From assembly GCA_032988165.1 (NCBI GenBank), contig JANTQF010000160.1, positions 1-64,000 on the forward strand: 64,000 bases of DNA. Reading direction: 5' to 3'. The notes beneath the pieces were generated by a model. That model was given only the letters and a program-made list of their open reading frames with translations. It had not been told where the DNA came from and ran no database searches. Position numbers and translations under genes: made by a program. Source of the stretch: Emmonsiellopsis sp. PD_33 (Eukaryota; Ascomycota; Eurotiomycetes; Onygenales; Ajellomycetaceae). This document shows positions 25,724-36,463 of this stretch, one piece after another. Each line of letters begins with the position of its first letter. Within the stretch, counting starts at the first letter, position 1.

Positions 25724-26721
25724 ATGCCACAACTCAAGGAGAATCGCACTTGGCAAATCATCCAAAATGCTGGCAGGGGCGACTACGCTGTCGGCGCATG
25801 GGGAGTGTGAGTTTATAGCTTACCGCTTTTTATATCCTACTATCCAGTAATCTCAAATGATCCAGGTACAACACTGATGGTATCCTCGCCGTAATCCGCG
25901 CAGCCGAACGTGTTCGTTCCCCGGCCATAATCCAATTCTTCCCGTGGACCATGCACTTCCACGGGCCAGCATTCATCCAATACGCCGCAACAGTCGCCCA
26001 TGCCTCCTCCGTCCCCATCTCTCTACACCTCGACCATTGCCTCAAACCCTCCGACGTGGATATCGCTCTTGAATGCGCCTTTGACTCCATCATGATTGAC
26101 GGCTCACTGTTCAAGCGGAAAGAGGATGAGAACATTGCATATGTGCGCTCAGTTGTGGAACGCGCGGAGAGAAAGGGGATGATTGTCGAGGCAGAGTTAG
26201 GCAGGGTGGGTGGCGGAGTGGCGGGATTGCCGCATATTGATAAAAGTGTGCTCACAGATCCGGAGAAGGCAAGGGAGTTTGTGGATAGGACTGGGGTCAG
26301 TTTATTGGCCCCAAGTATTGGAAACATGCATGACAGCTATCCGGATGAGTTGCCGGCGGAGAAGTGTTGGGAGATGGATAGGTGAGCAGTATTCACCAGT
26401 GTAATAGAGTAGCTTGCACGGCGATTTCTGATAATCAAGATAAATAGACTGGAGAAGATCAGTGCCGCGCTGGGCCGCGGCGGGACGCCGCTCGTCCTCC
26501 ACGGCACACACCCTGTCTCGGACAGGTTGATCCAGGAGGCAATCAGATACGGCATGAGCAAGATTAATCAGAACCAGACTGTTGCACAGGGATATTTGGG
26601 GTTTCTGCGGGACAATGCTGGTAAGCTAAAGCTGATAGAGCTACAGAGTGAAGGGGTGGAGGTTTATTCGAAGGATATTGAAAAGTTCATGGGAGTCATC
26701 GGGTCCGCTGGAAAGGCGTGA
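25724..26721 (+). CDS. Class II ketose-bisphosphate aldolase
   Basis: Three exons, 25724-25806, 25866-26381 and 26448-26721, give 290 residues. The protein matches the bacterial-type class II fructose/tagatose-bisphosphate aldolase fold: GAWGVYNTDGILAVIRAAE at the start, then PISLHLDHC with the Asp-His pair of the catalytic and zinc-binding site, DSIMIDGS, the metal-site strand VEAELGRVGG, and the phosphate-binding region PLVLHGTHPVSDRLIQEAI with GMSKINQNQ. The enzyme reversibly cleaves a ketose bisphosphate to dihydroxyacetone phosphate and an aldehyde in the cytosol. These short fungal homologues are distinct from the main glycolytic aldolase, and the true substrate cannot be read from sequence. 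Both introns have GTGAG donors. No key residue is visibly missing. Confidence 0.88.
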
Positions 26722-28255
26722 TTAGCGGAGTTTATCAAAAAATTCAGCAAAGTAATAGCAGCAGTTAGGCATAGAGATGAGATGGGATGTTGTTTGGACA
26801 GTACACGTTGTATCCAGGGTTTAGAGATAAAGAAAATATGTCGTCGATTAGCCCCCCGGCGGTCGACATTCGTAGATCTCAAATCAGTGTCAGGAAGCTG
26901 GATAAACGTGCACTGATATCTACCTAGTTTCTCCAATCACGACGGACGGATTTCAACCCCTCGTTGTCCTATTTGCTGGGGGTCTGTCCAGGAATTGCTA
27001 AACCTGTTCGAGGGATATGAATAGCCTGCCATGCAGCCAGGTTTCATGATTCGCATAGTCAAGTAATTGCACAGATAGGTATCGTATAGCACAATTGTCT
27101 GATCCTGCAGATGTGGGATGTCGCTTTCAGGGGTAGCCTTTTCAAATTCGGCTTCCCAAGCAACAGGTCTGGCCCAATATCCTAATGTATTCGATTCGTT
27201 TCAGAAGTGGGTCTCGGGATTCCATTCCCCTGGGCTCAGGGTTATCCATTCAAGATCTCTTTGAAATAGGTCGAGACAATGCAGACTCCTCTTCTGCCAT
27301 CATGTCCAAGGCTTAAGTTTCATGGAAACTTTTAATATCAATGCACAGACGAGTTTGCAGCCTTCGGAGATTTCCATGGACAAGCCATAAATTAGCACAT
27401 CCTATGCAACGGAGTAGACGTACGTTCCCGGTTTTTCTATGGTGGTTGTTTTGATTGACAAACTGCTGTGGCTGAATTGCCAACATGATTCGCCCCAAGG
27501 AGGTGTATAAGATAACGATTGCAAACCGGAGTTAAGAAATTTTGGCTTTGTGGAAAGCAGAACTGAAGGACCAGCAGATAACGTTTTACCCAGCTTGATC
27601 TTCATATGAACTGACCTCGGGATGGGAGAAAAGGAGACCGAATTGATCGCCGCTAAAATTTGATATCACGTGATATCTAACCTGATCCAAAATCTACAAA
27701 TTACGCAAATAGACACCGATAACTATCTTCGATTTAAAAAGGAAAAAGAGGTTAATTCCAGATTCTTTCCTCCCATTTTCATTCGGCCGTGACGAGCTCA
27801 TCTTTTCGTCCTGTCGTGTAAAAAAGATAGATAGTTTGGTCTGCTGTTGATGCCAAGCCCGCCAAACTCGCCTCTAAACTTAATTCCATCAAATTCTGAA
27901 CGTTCGAATTGCATCGGGGGCGCGATGAGTCTACTAATAATAACGCCCTATGCCATATTTTAATGCATCCTTAGCTATTATCGCATGCCATGTTCCACGA
28001 TTGAATTGCATCCGATGCAGCCAGTGAAATCCCGCCATGCAACCGCTCGCTCGGATAGATGACAACCTCAAATCATCCTTTCGCAGACACCACAATCCTG
28101 ACGACCCCTTATCGAGCTAGATGCATTTTATCATTATCCGCAGATCCTGTCTTCTCAGCCAGTCTGATCGAACTAACAAGGAAATATATGGTTCAATTAG
28201 TAGCCTAACACACCAAGCTACCAAGCTGTTATTCGCCGCATCCTAACTGGTTGAC
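26722..28255. other. Intergenic region (1.5 kb)
   Basis: No coding signal found. The region contains a 16-bp E-box palindrome at 27662 and AT-rich stretches. It would include the promoter of the 405-residue protein gene. Confidence 0.55.
27662..27677. promoter_or_regulatory. 16-bp perfect palindrome centred on CACGTG
   Basis: GATATCACGTGATATC reads identically on both strands. It is an extended E-box 579 bases upstream of the 405-residue protein gene. A near-identical palindrome lies at 34086. Such extended symmetry is what a dimeric bHLH factor (Cbf1 or a relative) would recognise; the binding partner is inferred. Confidence 0.5.
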
Positions 28256-29473
28256 ATGACCCAGACTGGTCGAAAATCCTGTAACTTTGTCACAATGACT
28301 CGTGGCGAGAACCGGGATGATTGCCCGTACAAAAAGGCCCGGTTTTCCCCTACATCACCTCCGATGGAAGTGCAGGTCACGGATAATTCGCATTCGGCGA
28401 AATTCTATGGCCCCTCGACGTTATCAGACGGGGTGCCCGAAGACCCTCGAGGTTCACATTTTTCCGGCTACATCGAGCAGTCTCGGTTAGCCCTCCAGAC
28501 CCCGCGATTGAGCTTCGAGCGCGAACGAGCGGCGTTTGCGGAGGAGCGGAAGCTGTGGGATAAAGAAAGGGCAATAATGAAACGGCAGATTGCGGAAATG
28601 GAACAAGGTCAAAGGAAAACTGACCGGCCGATAACAGGGTCAGGAATGGCGGCCAGACAGGGCGGGAACCATATCGAGGATACACAGCATCATATATGGG
28701 AGGGATCAAGTCCAACTGCCAAACCCACGAGGATATTCTTGGATGAAACCGATGACCAACACCCCCGGATCCCGAAACATCAAGACCATGACATCGGTTA
28801 TGCCCCGTCGCTCGACGAGGCCCTCTCCCCCGGATCCCCACCTGTCGATCGCTCAAATGCAGTTGGAGTCCCCATCGAACTGCTGGATAGCAGTTTAGAT
28901 GGCATTACCCTCAAATCTACCGCTTTACCCCTCGATATCGCCGCCAAAGTCTCGTCCCCATCCGCTTCGGCCCATACTTCACCATCTCAGAAGCAAACAG
29001 CCGAACCTAAAGCGCCCTTCCACCTCGAACTATCCGAATTAGGCCCACCAGAAGAAAATCTCGTCAGAGATGCAGGACATACCCCGAAGGCAGTTATAAC
29101 CCAGGATCCGGATATGGACGATGCATCCACCGTGTCTGGCTCAATGATGGGGGAGTCTCCGCTTGCTCCTCAACACACACAGCAGCCTATCGAGTCGTCA
29201 GAATCCTATTCCCCTGAGGTCGACGATGACCCAGCCCTTCAAGGCCCTCTGGGCCTAAAGAATGACGAGACGCAGGATCATGAATTCCTAGAAGCTCTTG
29301 ACAAGCGGCTTTTAAATGAAGCGAGAAAGATTGTTCAAGCCAGCCCTGGCTCTGACTTTGGTTCTGATGAGGAAGAAAATCTATCAGATAGAGCTCTGCC
29401 AGAACAGGAGCCAGAGCCCGGGATCAAGTTCAAGAGGAGCACGAATTTTGGTTCTGCGTTTGGAACTATATAA
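28256..29473 (+). CDS. Uncharacterised acidic protein with short coiled coil
   Basis: A single uninterrupted frame of 405 residues. An alternative start at 28295 (MTRGENRD) has better start context (ACA before ATG), so the first 13 residues are uncertain. Residues about 85-120 form a charged helical segment (FERERAAFAEERKLWDKER) likely to be a coiled coil. The middle is rich in Pro, Ser and Asp and probably disordered. The C-terminus contains an acidic, helical part (LDKRLLNEARKIVQ, SDFGSDEEEN) and ends in FKRSTNFGSAFGTI. Codon use and absence of internal stops argue for a real gene. I recognise no family. It may be a rapidly evolving nuclear or cytoskeletal protein, but nothing in the sequence settles this. 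Confidence 0.65.
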   Translation: MTQTGRKSCNFVTMTRGENRDDCPYKKARFSPTSPPMEVQVTDNSHSAKFYGPSTLSDGVPEDPRGSHFSGYIEQSRLALQTPRLSFERERAAFAEERKLWDKERAIMKRQIAEMEQGQRKTDRPITGSGMAARQGGNHIEDTQHHIWEGSSPTAKPTRIFLDETDDQHPRIPKHQDHDIGYAPSLDEALSPGSPPVDRSNAVGVPIELLDSSLDGITLKSTALPLDIAAKVSSPSASAHTSPSQKQTAEPKAPFHLELSELGPPEENLVRDAGHTPKAVITQDPDMDDASTVSGSMMGESPLAPQHTQQPIESSESYSPEVDDDPALQGPLGLKNDETQDHEFLEALDKRLLNEARKIVQASPGSDFGSDEEENLSDRALPEQEPEPGIKFKRSTNFGSAFGTI

Positions 29474-30808
29474 CAGAATCTTGGTTCATGGTTTTGAAGG
29501 GACCGAAGCATATCCCAACATATATAAGCTATATATTCACATATCTCCTAACATTTACGACGTTTGACGTCCACAACGAATTTCTTATCTCGACTGCTTT
29601 GTGCGTCACATTTTTGGTCTGTCTACTCTTGACGTCCCATTTGCCTTGCTCCCCAAACTTATAATATGTTTATTTCTCTGGCTCCCAGTCAAAGCCCCTT
29701 TGTCATTTATATATAGCCCGTATCCCACGTCTCAGCTCCCCAAACACCCAAATACCCACCGCACCATCGCACCACCGCACCATTGCACCATTCCATTTTT
29801 ATTTTTGTTTATTTTTGGTTTGAAATTTTTACCTCCAGAAATAGGCTGGCATTTTCTTTTCGTATGTGACTTTTTCTTTTAAGGGGGTGGGTCTATATGG
29901 AAATGGATAAAAAACCAAGGGCATTGGTTGATTCTCCGTCTAAGAACTGGGGGCGCAGGCTCATTCTCAGGCTCTTATTATTGCCAAACTTACTCCGTAT
30001 ATAACATCTATATGTGTCATCCACGGACCTGCTCTATTCCATGACAAATAGAGAAGATCTTTATATGTATCATCTATCTTCCTATATTCGGAATATCCGA
30101 CATGGCGTCGCCATCCTATTTTTATCTAGCCTTATTATATCTTTCCTCATCATAGCTTCCCTGTCCCCTTCCAGTATCACCCAGTAAATTCTAGTCATAT
30201 ATCAAACACCTAAATGCGATACAAATCTCAACTTTTAAACTAGGAAGAGGGTCTGGTCTAATGGCCCGATCACTCCAAGGCCCCTTCCCCCCCTTACATG
30301 TAAAATTTCCGTCTTTCATAATAGGTAAGGCGTATTTACACCCCTCCAACTCTCACAGATGGGTAAATCGACAGTCTCTGATCCGAAATCAGGGATCTTA
30401 TTTGCACGAAGTGGTCACAGTAAACTCCATTACACAAGTTTCATATTGATCTTTTTTTTTTCAACGAAATTAACCACGATCAAAGCATTAATCCATTGCC
30501 TGCTAGATACCTATCTCCAACGCCTGTAGCTGATCAAAGAATAGAGATGAAAAAGTGAAAAAGGGGTTGGGGCAAAAATAGAGCGACCAAAGGAGAGTGA
30601 GTAAGTACCTGGGTAGAACGAGAACAAACCACGAGGCCATCCAACGAATAAGTAAGAAAAGAATTAAACCCGATATCATCGCCACATCTCGCAAGGGGGA
30701 TATCATTCCTGTAGAATTTGAGTTAAGATTTCCACAAAGGAAAATAAAAAACATCAAGAAAAACACAACTTAACAAGATTCGAATCGAAAAACAAAAATA
30801 TATTTCTT
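29474..30808. other. Convergent intergenic region (1.3 kb)
   Basis: 3' flanks of the 405-residue gene (plus) and atg3 (minus). AT-rich, with short repetition of GCACCATCGCACCACC-like units near 29.76 kb. Unusually long for a convergent spacer here, but no gene is seen. Confidence 0.5.
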
Positions 30809-32027
30809 TCAAAGCCCCATTGTAAAATCATGCTCAATCCCCGGCGTCACGCTCGCAATAAACTTCAAGAAAACAACCAAATACTGATCTACCCGTATAG
30901 CCTCGCGCTGCTCATCATCCTCCTCACCTCCCTCATGCTGCAAGACCTCCCATTCATCTCCCGCATTCCCCGCATGCTGCTCACCGCCCTTATTATTCCC
31001 CGAAATCGTCATCCGCGACGTATCATCGACCAACCCCTCCAGCCCACTCTCGATCTTCGATGGGACGTTCCGTCTCGCGTCGTCTGCGGATTTGGCATTC
31101 TTCAGTTTCTGGCGACGGATCTTTAGCGCGGCGTCGGCGCGGTCGAGGAGGACTTTCATCACGCTTGCGTGTCTGCATGGGTGGACGCTGGCCATTTTTA
31201 CCCCGCCGTCAAAGAAGGGGAAGTCTTCTAGCGTGACGGTTTTGTCTTTGTAGTCGCCAACGATGTCTTCCATCATTAGATGTGGGGCAAGGGGTTCGGA
31301 AGGGGAGAGGTAGCCGGATAGGTACATGCGGGGCGTTCGGTAGTAGGGGCTGTAGGTTATGTAGAGGGTGTAGGTACGTAGGGGGCTTGGAGACTGTTAG
31401 TATTGTGCTCTGAGTTCTCTGTTGTTGTGCGATAAGGGTGTGAGACATGGGGGGGAGGGGTAACAGAGGGGGAAAAACTCACGCATCATTCCCAGCTTTG
31501 CCCGTGGGTTCTCGTATGATAGCCTCCTCATCGTCATCATCATCTTCCATATCTGGGATCTCCTCTTCGTCATCTTCTCTCTCCCCAACGTTCCCCGCCT
31601 CATCCACCGTCCGCACATCTTTAATCCGCGCCTCATGGCTATCCGACATCCCCCCGCCTGTTCTCAACCATCCATCATCATCGTCGCCGGCAGCTCCACC
31701 TCCAGCAGCCCCAGCACCGGTGCCAAATCCATCCGTGACCATCATATCTTCTCGCCCAGCATCTCCCGCGAAGTTATCATCTAGTCGTCGATGGCAAGGT
31801 ACCCCGCGCGTCACTAGGAACTGTTTTCCGGGCGGTAGGTGGGGCACGCGCTTCGCGGGCGACGCAGCATCTTCCCAGGACCAGGTTGGGAATTTGTATA
31901 CGAGGTAATCTCCTGCGAGGACGAATTCTTCGGGCGTGATCTGGCCTGTGTTGCGGAAGGTAGATGTGTGAGATATTGGGGCGAGACGTTCTCTCCAAGC
32001 GTCCAGGGTAGAGTGTATGATATTCAT
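30809..32027 (-). CDS. atg3: Autophagy E2-like enzyme Atg3
   Basis: Atg3 receives Atg8 from the E1 Atg7 and passes it to phosphatidylethanolamine during autophagosome formation. Two exons, 32027-31483 and 31385-30809, encode 373 residues. The N-terminus has the family start (LDAWRERLAPISHTSTF, GQITPEEFVLAGDYLVYKFPTWSW). Residues about 85-180 are the long acidic, Gly-rich flexible region that in Atg3 binds Atg7 and Atg12. Exon 2 carries TYTLYITYSPYYRTPRMYLSGY and the active-site HPC in VHPCRHASVMK. The C-terminus reads VFLKFIASVTPGIEHDFTM, typical of the family. The intron has GTGAGT, an ATACTAAC branch and a CCAAG acceptor; the nearer CAG would break the frame. All key residues are present. 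Its upstream region contains a CACGTG at 32203. Confidence 0.95.
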
Positions 32028-32978
32028 TGTCGCGGAATGTGTTGTAGTTGGTAAAGGTGGTGGATGAGGCTGTTAATCAGGGTAGAATAGACATAGAAAG
32101 GATATGAGAGAGTGCAGGGTGTTGCGGCGAGATAGTGAACTGAAGGCAGCTAATCACCTTCCCCAAACCTTATGATGACGTTCCGTGGGTGATGGGGAGT
32201 GTCACGTGCTACACTGAGGGGCGGGGAGCTTAAATGCTGACTCAGCCAATCGAGAAATTAGTATGGGATGAACGAGGACAATGTAATAAGGCAGCAGAGT
32301 ATCAGCGGAGAACAGATATTTGATAATTGTGATAGGTAGGGCCATTAAGAAGCACGGTCAATCAAAGAGTATATGTACACCCGAAGCAGCCAACAGGCCA
32401 TGACAGAAGTCAGGTGCATGAAATCACCCGGATGTTTCAGCCCTATGACGGGAATCGCCCCTGATATCTTCTCTACGTTCGAGAAAAACGAGTGCCGCCG
32501 TGTGCATGGCCTAATGGAGAAGATTGGGCATTCCGGGGAGTAGTAGGCAGCTCCATCGAGTTTTCCCGTATTCATAGCCCAACCACGGGAGAGTAGCATT
32601 GGCAGCGGACGCTTGAGAGAAAAAAGGCCCCGGCGCCCACCCGCCCTACTCACAGCCCAGCCCGCTCCAGAGGAGAGCATATTGTCTACTGTATTGGACA
32701 TATCGGTAGACATATTCGGTTAACGGAAGTTCGCATCCTGTTCAAGGACAACGCAGGCGAGAAGATAGTCATCCGCATCTCAGTATGATTCCTGGTAACA
32801 ACATTCGTCGCCGAAGCTCTCTGCCGCGCCAAGAGTGTTCATTCAGTGGCCGTGACTGGGCGGGTAAACCCTTGGTCTCGGTATAAAATCACAATTATAC
32901 CACTATGGCGGCATATGAGCTGACCACACTTGCATCCCTCCAGGGAGTAATCAATAAAGCTTAATGGCGCGGGGCATT
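32028..32978. other. Intergenic region between cyclin gene and atg3
   Basis: Promoter side of atg3 and 3' flank of the cyclin-box gene, both on the minus strand. GTCACGTGCT lies at 32201-32210. A 122-codon minus frame at 32345-32713 has no recognisable motif and I do not call it. Confidence 0.55.
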
Positions 32979-33943
32979 TCATTCCCCTTCCTCCATCATT
33001 TTCCTGGTCTCCAGCTCCGCCTCCAACTGCTCCACGGTGAGCGGAACAACCCTTCCCTTCCACTTCTCCTTCTCTGCTTTAGCAAAGTTCTCCATACTCC
33101 TCATCCCAACAACCAAAAACCCCAACTCTTCTCTATCCACATCGAAAACCTCCCACCATTCATCATCCACCAGCTTAACTCCTTCTTCCCTAGCTGCTAG
33201 ATATATAGCTGACACAGCCAGCGCATTCGGTTGATGCGTTAGGTAGAGTAGTTGCGGGGAGAATAGAGAGGCATTTAGGTGTTCAAACACTCTTTTCGAT
33301 AGCGCGGATGAGGATGCGCCGAGGGTTTGGAGGTAAGTTAGGGCGATGGTGTGAGGGAGGGTAACGTGTGTATTGAATGCGAGGGTACGGAGAACGCTGG
33401 ATTCCATCTTCATTAAATGGAGACGCGCAGTTTGATAACTCCCTTCTGATACGTAGTATGTTTCCGGGCTAGGTTTTTCCGCAGAGAGGCGGGGATTGGC
33501 AAAGTCAAGCGGAGAGGCTTCGGGGGAGAGGAGAAAGGCGTATGTGTTTATGATCGAGCGGGGAGAGGTTGGGACGAAGGACAGCTTTGCAGTTAGGTAG
33601 AGACATGCTGCGGATATGTCCTAATTATGGTAACCAAAATGTCAATCATGTACCCAGAAAGAGAGACGGCGACTGGGGGGCTTCAAACCTTCGCGGGGTA
33701 AACAGATAAACTCCCTCCTTCAGGACCAATCCAGAACCTCGTGAATGTCACAGTGGCCTTTGCAATTACATCCTGAGGAAGCCGAAGAAGAATACCGGCG
33801 GCCTGTGTAAGCCTTACAGCTGCATATCGAATGGACGTTTCTAAATCGACCGGGATGCTATCGAGGGATGAGGATGAATTGGCAAGCTGGGACGGACTCG
33901 CGAGGGGGTTGGAAAGTTGATCCAGAGCAGGCATTGGAGCCAT
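32979..33943 (-). CDS. Cyclin-box protein (transcription-type cyclin)
   Basis: Two exons, 33943-33689 and 33620-32979, give 298 residues. The first cyclin box runs over SIRYAAVRLTQAAGILLRLPQDVIAKATVTFTRFW, then DISAACLYLTAKLS directly after the splice junction, the usual helix 3 signature of cyclins L, K, T and Q. A second, degenerate repeat follows (SSVLRTLAFNTHVTLPH, PQLLYLTHQPNALAVSAIYLAAREEGV). Such cyclins partner CDKs that phosphorylate RNA polymerase II or splicing factors. Which subgroup this one belongs to cannot be told by eye. The C-terminus is Glu/Lys-rich. The intron has a GTTTGA donor, weaker than others here, but the frame and domain continuity support it. An extended E-box palindrome lies about 150 bases upstream. 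Confidence 0.82.
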
Positions 33944-36463
33944 CGGTACAAGAGGGCGCCTTCGAAAATCAGTGGGATAATATCATCCGTACCGGAGAGC
34001 TATTGCGCAGTTGCTGAACTGCTATGGTTGATGCTGTGGGATGAAGGGATTCCGCTCCGCGACCCGGCCGAGGTCAGGAACTTTCATATCACGTGATATC
34101 AACCCCCCCGGCGCCCCTTTAGTTGAAAAGTGTAAGGGGCATACATGGTGAATTTATAAACTGGCAAGAATTAATTCAGAGCAAAATCAAGATTTATAAA
34201 GAAGAAGATAGAGCATATAGATATGCCCTGATTATTACTGGTAGTGGCCTGGTCTGGGAAAATGTCCTAACTGAGCAGGTCAAATAACCAAAATCGTTGA
34301 CGATACATCCCATTCATACACTGCAAAATTCCATCTAACAATACACTTTCTCCTCGTCTGTTTGGCATAGTAAAAGAAGAGGTTTACACAGGTCAGATCA
34401 ATACCTTCACTCCGGACGGGGACGCCTTCGACCTGGCTCTTGACGTGTTCACACAGGGGTTGTCAAAGGGCCACAAGGAGACCGACATAATTGACTGCCT
34501 AAGTCACCTACACACAAATAGCCTAAGCAATGAACTAGTCCTGGTAAATGTACCGCTCCATGATTAGTATGGGAGCAAAGATAGTAGGTTAAAAAAAGTC
34601 CGGCCGCAGCAGTTGTGATTGGACGCTGCTGATATACTCTCATGTACAGAGCTGGCCATGTCCTTCCATCCCAAGCAGTGTGAAGCAATTAATTGCCCCA
34701 ATCGAGTCAAATCTCCCGAGGTTCTTGTCGAAACCGAGTTCCTAGAACCTAGCCAGATCCCCTATTCTAGAGCTAGTATATCTAGACTCTATCACAGAGT
34801 CTCTCCGGGAGGGGTACAAGGACAGTGGTCAAAATCATAGTCCTGGACTCCTGGCTTATTTCCACAGCACCGTGTGAGATATGTCAGGGGAAAATACTCC
34901 GGCAGATTCCCAGGACATCCAAAGGCGAGGCCCCGAAACGTCCCCGCGAGCCGGTTGGCAACTGCGCCAATCGCCCTGAGCGCAGATTAACCACCGGATT
35001 GAATCACACATTAGGCGAATAATTATCCGCAATCTCAGAAATGGTGTTTCTCTTGAATAAAATATCTAAAAATCTTCAGGTATGACAACAAAGCATCATA
35101 GGGGGGGTCTGTCCCACCCATGCGTGGTACGATGTCCTCCCCATATTGCTCCCAGTATGGTTCACCAGCACAGGCATTTCTTCCTTATCTGCACGCGAGA
35201 TCTTCATTTGGAGCGCGTACAGCATCGAGCGCGTGAAGCTGCGCGTAAATCGTTGGCTGTTGCAGGAAAGGGGGCTACATAGTACTAGTACTAGTATGTA
35301 GATTTCCCCCCTTGATTGTAGGGTATCACAGGAGGCTTTCCCGATCTGGGCGAACAGAAAAGCAACCAGTCAATAATGAAGCCATTCACAAAGGAAATAA
35401 TAGGGTGATTAGAGGCCTGGTGGTGATCTTGAGGTCAAATATTCAAGCTGTCGTCGAGGAGTTTCTTGATCCCAGCCCTTAGGGTTTAGGGCTATAAGCC
35501 AGATTTCCAATTAAAGCATAGCCCAGTCCCAGAATGGAAGCAAACGCTATCAGCCCTGGAGCTTGATATTCATCTTCTGTCAGAAAACAAGCATATTTGT
35601 CGAGGGACTTCATTTCTCGTGACTCCAGAAGAAGAATGATGCTAATCCGGCCAGGATACAGCCCTCTCACGTCCAACCTAGAAACAGGGGAGTGAAACAG
35701 CGATGGACAGTCGGAAGTTTTGGGGCCCTGCATGTTGGCATGACAGACATCCCAGCAAAGTCCTGTCATGATTTTACATTAATCTATTCAGAGTGGGGGG
35801 ACGGGTCCCTTCAGCGGCTGCAGTGAAGCAGAGTATGACGATTGAAACATCCACCTTTTCCGGATACCCCTTGGTTGTGATGGTGGGCTGGTGGGCGCAA
35901 TTGCTAGCCACCGAATATTCAACTCCCAGCCTCTCGATTAAATCGCCAGCCGGGCCACAAAGGGGCAGACGCATCAAAGTGGGTTTTAAAAACAAATGCG
36001 TTTCTTCTGTCAATGCCCTCTTGCTTCGAACAAAGACCATTAATAGATTGTTAAAACATTCTTTGCGTCTGATCAGCACTGGCCTCCAAGCGCACCTCGA
36101 AGCCCCGACCATCGCTTATCAACATTCTTGGCGTCCTTATTTACCCCGACCCTCCAGTTCCCTCAACATTTCGCCAACCCAACAACTCCGTCCGCTCCGG
36201 GACGGCCAACTGTTTTCTATCTCTACGGTAGAATCATCTGTCTCCAAAATTCCATTGCTTCTGGGGACATCAGCCCGTGTCAAGAGCAGGCTCTCGGCAT
36301 CACTAGCCACTTCTGCTTGTTGACGTAGAGGTACCCGACATCCAATCGAGTCGAAGCTCCCGACCAATACGTGTTGATATCGGGTTGGCAAATAGGGCAC
36401 TGCTTTTAGAGCTGAGAGTGTGTGGAAACCGTTCGAACAGTCATCAGCTCTGATATATTCCCA
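33944..36463. other. Intergenic region (2.5 kb)
   Basis: Shared upstream region of the divergent cyclin gene (minus) and the coiled-coil protein gene (plus). No gene is supportable. From about 36.1 to 36.3 kb the plus strand is pyrimidine-rich, consistent with a leader for the gene starting at 36464. A 176-codon open frame at 35793-36323 has no conserved motif. Confidence 0.5.
34086..34099. promoter_or_regulatory. 14-bp perfect palindrome centred on CACGTG
   Basis: ATATCACGTGATAT lies about 145 bases upstream of the cyclin-box gene start. It shares the 14-base core of the palindrome at 27662. Likely site for a bHLH dimer; inferred from symmetry and position. Confidence 0.5.

Noticed and set aside
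32345..32713. 122-codon minus frame between the cyclin gene and atg3
   Set aside because: No domain, no signal peptide and no conserved look; length is within chance for this GC content.
35793..36323. 176-codon plus frame upstream of the coiled-coil protein gene
   Set aside because: No recognisable domain and no splice pair joining it to the downstream gene. It overlaps minus-strand frames of similar size and lies in a probable leader.
36422..36463. Earlier start of the coiled-coil protein frame
   Set aside because: The codon at 36422 is GTG; the first ATG is at 36464, so I used that.
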